Positions 63,150 to 64,000 of a stretch of DNA of 64,000 nucleotides are shown in pieces; the stretch's first letter is position 1, and the number at the start of each line of letters is the position of its first letter. Made by a program: the position numbers and the translations under genes. Under the pieces are notes generated by a model. That model ran no database searches. It was not told the origin of the DNA and saw only the letters and a list, made by a program, of their open reading frames with translations. This DNA comes from Sphingomonas sp. PP-CE-1A-559 (GTDB lineage: Bacteria > Pseudomonadota > Alphaproteobacteria > Sphingomonadales > Sphingomonadaceae): NCBI RefSeq assembly GCF_004340965.1, contig NZ_SLYA01000004.1, positions 289,693 to 353,692 on the forward strand, in the 5' to 3' direction.

Positions 63150-63880
63150 AATGGATGTCTGCTGTGGTACTCGCGAAAAGAGTGCGCTGCTGGCGGCCGT
63201 TTCGGCAGGCGGCGTCGTCATCGTCTACGCCGATGCGATGGACCGGTTGTCGCGCAGTCAGGCCGATGTCCGACATTGTTCGATGGCCTTCTATTTCATG
63301 GCATCATGCTCGCGACGCACAGGAATGACGTAGCGACCCCGCTGCATATCGGTATGATCTGCACCATCAACGCCGAACACTGAGCGCAACTAGCGACAAG
63401 ACCCGAGATGCGCGGCCCGTCGGCGCGCGATGGAAAATATTCCGGCGGTTTCCTACGGTTGAAAAGCGCATCGTGCACGACGGCAATGGCGAACGCACCG
63501 CGCCTTATAACGGATAGTGCCACCGAGGAGGCTATCCTGAAGGCCGTCGTCGCGGCAATGTTGGTCAGGAGATGAGATTTGGACTGAACGGCGCAGAATT
63601 CCGGTTGCAGAGCAGAACGATGCTCAAGCCGCATCGACCGATGCCGAACTACTGCTCACCAACCTCGGTCGCGTCTATGCCAAGAAGGTCAAACAGATCA
63701 CCGCGGCCTTTGAGGACGGGGCGCTGAGAGCGCAGGCGTTCGAACGGTTGCGCGCGCTCATCGAGGCAGTGGTGCTGACGCCGGAAGGCGGCGATCTCGC
63801 GATCGATCTGTGCGGGAGCGTACTTCGATGTTGGCACTATGCGCTGGATCACAAACACAAAGAGTCGCCTCAGGATGTCC
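63150..63880 (+). pseudogene. Large serine recombinase (resolvase/invertase type), fragmented
   Basis: Two recognisable pieces in different frames. Near 63180-63270: ALLAAVSAGGVVIVYADAMDRLSRSQAD, the resolvase-domain motif usually written ALDRLSRD; it continues in another frame to HIGMICTINA, matching LHVGLKGTMNA. From about 63640: LTNLGRVYAKKVKQITAAFE and FERLRALIEAVVLTPEGGDLAIDLCG, matching the C-terminus of sphingomonad/alphaproteobacterial recombinases. The middle is full of stops. The last frame runs on to 63927, inside the tRNA. Confidence 0.75.
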
Positions 63881-63905
63881 CGGGCGGTTATGGTATATTT
63901 AGAGT

Positions 63906-63982
<77 letters not shown>

Positions 63983-64000
63983 ACGGTTCCTGTTGAGGAA

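Overview
The window is a high-GC chromosomal segment that looks like Sphingomonas or a close sphingomonad (Alphaproteobacteria). Supporting signs are the bioFDA order, a complete valine-degradation operon, exosortase-A (XrtA/PEP-CTERM) polysaccharide genes, several small proteins typical of sphingomonads, an alphaproteobacterial initiator tRNA, and many short intergenic palindromic repeats. Identification rests on protein and motif recognition only; no database search was run.

Layout. 0-3.2 kb: the 3' end of a KDPGal aldolase gene, then the translationally coupled bioF-bioD-bioA operon. 3.3-6.9 kb: a PHB-depolymerase-type esterase, a MATE exporter, a small unknown and a MAPEG protein. 6.9-13.0 kb (minus strand): the whole distal valine pathway (mmsA, isobutyryl-CoA dehydrogenase, 3-hydroxyisobutyryl-CoA hydrolase, enoyl-CoA hydratase, mmsB), with a divergent LysR regulator and a broken GIY-YIG nuclease gene inside it. 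14.6-16.9 kb: a paired large/small acyl-CoA dehydrogenase. 17.1-23.4 kb: C4-dicarboxylate uptake (outer-membrane porin, DctA) with the divergent DctB/DctD two-component system; this DctD has lost the GAFTGA loop. 23.5-26.5 kb: an overlapping Hsp70-like, spermidine-synthase-like and AbrB-type membrane protein operon. 26.8-35.3 kb: a CHASE3-HAMP-GAF-GGDEF diguanylate cyclase, two LprI-like proteins around a Gfo/Idh oxidoreductase, and a LysR/aldo-keto reductase/MFS/SDR group.

35.3-38.4 kb is the most interesting unit: PepSY membrane protein, DUF2271, DUF4198 and ApbE. The exported DUF2271 protein carries DGVSGAT, the type of motif on which ApbE attaches FMN covalently, so the cluster is best read as an extracytoplasmic flavoprotein electron-transfer system. 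38.5-46 kb holds Nudix, extensin-like, transglutaminase, Bax-inhibitor-like, ThpR, Cu/Zn SOD and MFS genes. 46-50.8 kb is an XrtA-associated surface-polysaccharide locus. 50.9-59.1 kb has DJ-1, topoisomerase IB, MscS, PutA, MaoC and thiolase genes. PutA has a repeat element inserted in frame between its two enzyme domains.

From about 59.1 kb to the tRNA-fMet at 63.9 kb, coding density collapses. Only an NTF2-like gene and rlmJ look intact, and remnants of a large serine recombinase abut the tRNA. This looks like an eroded integrative element. Throughout the window at least six families of REPIN-like paired palindromes fill intergenic gaps.
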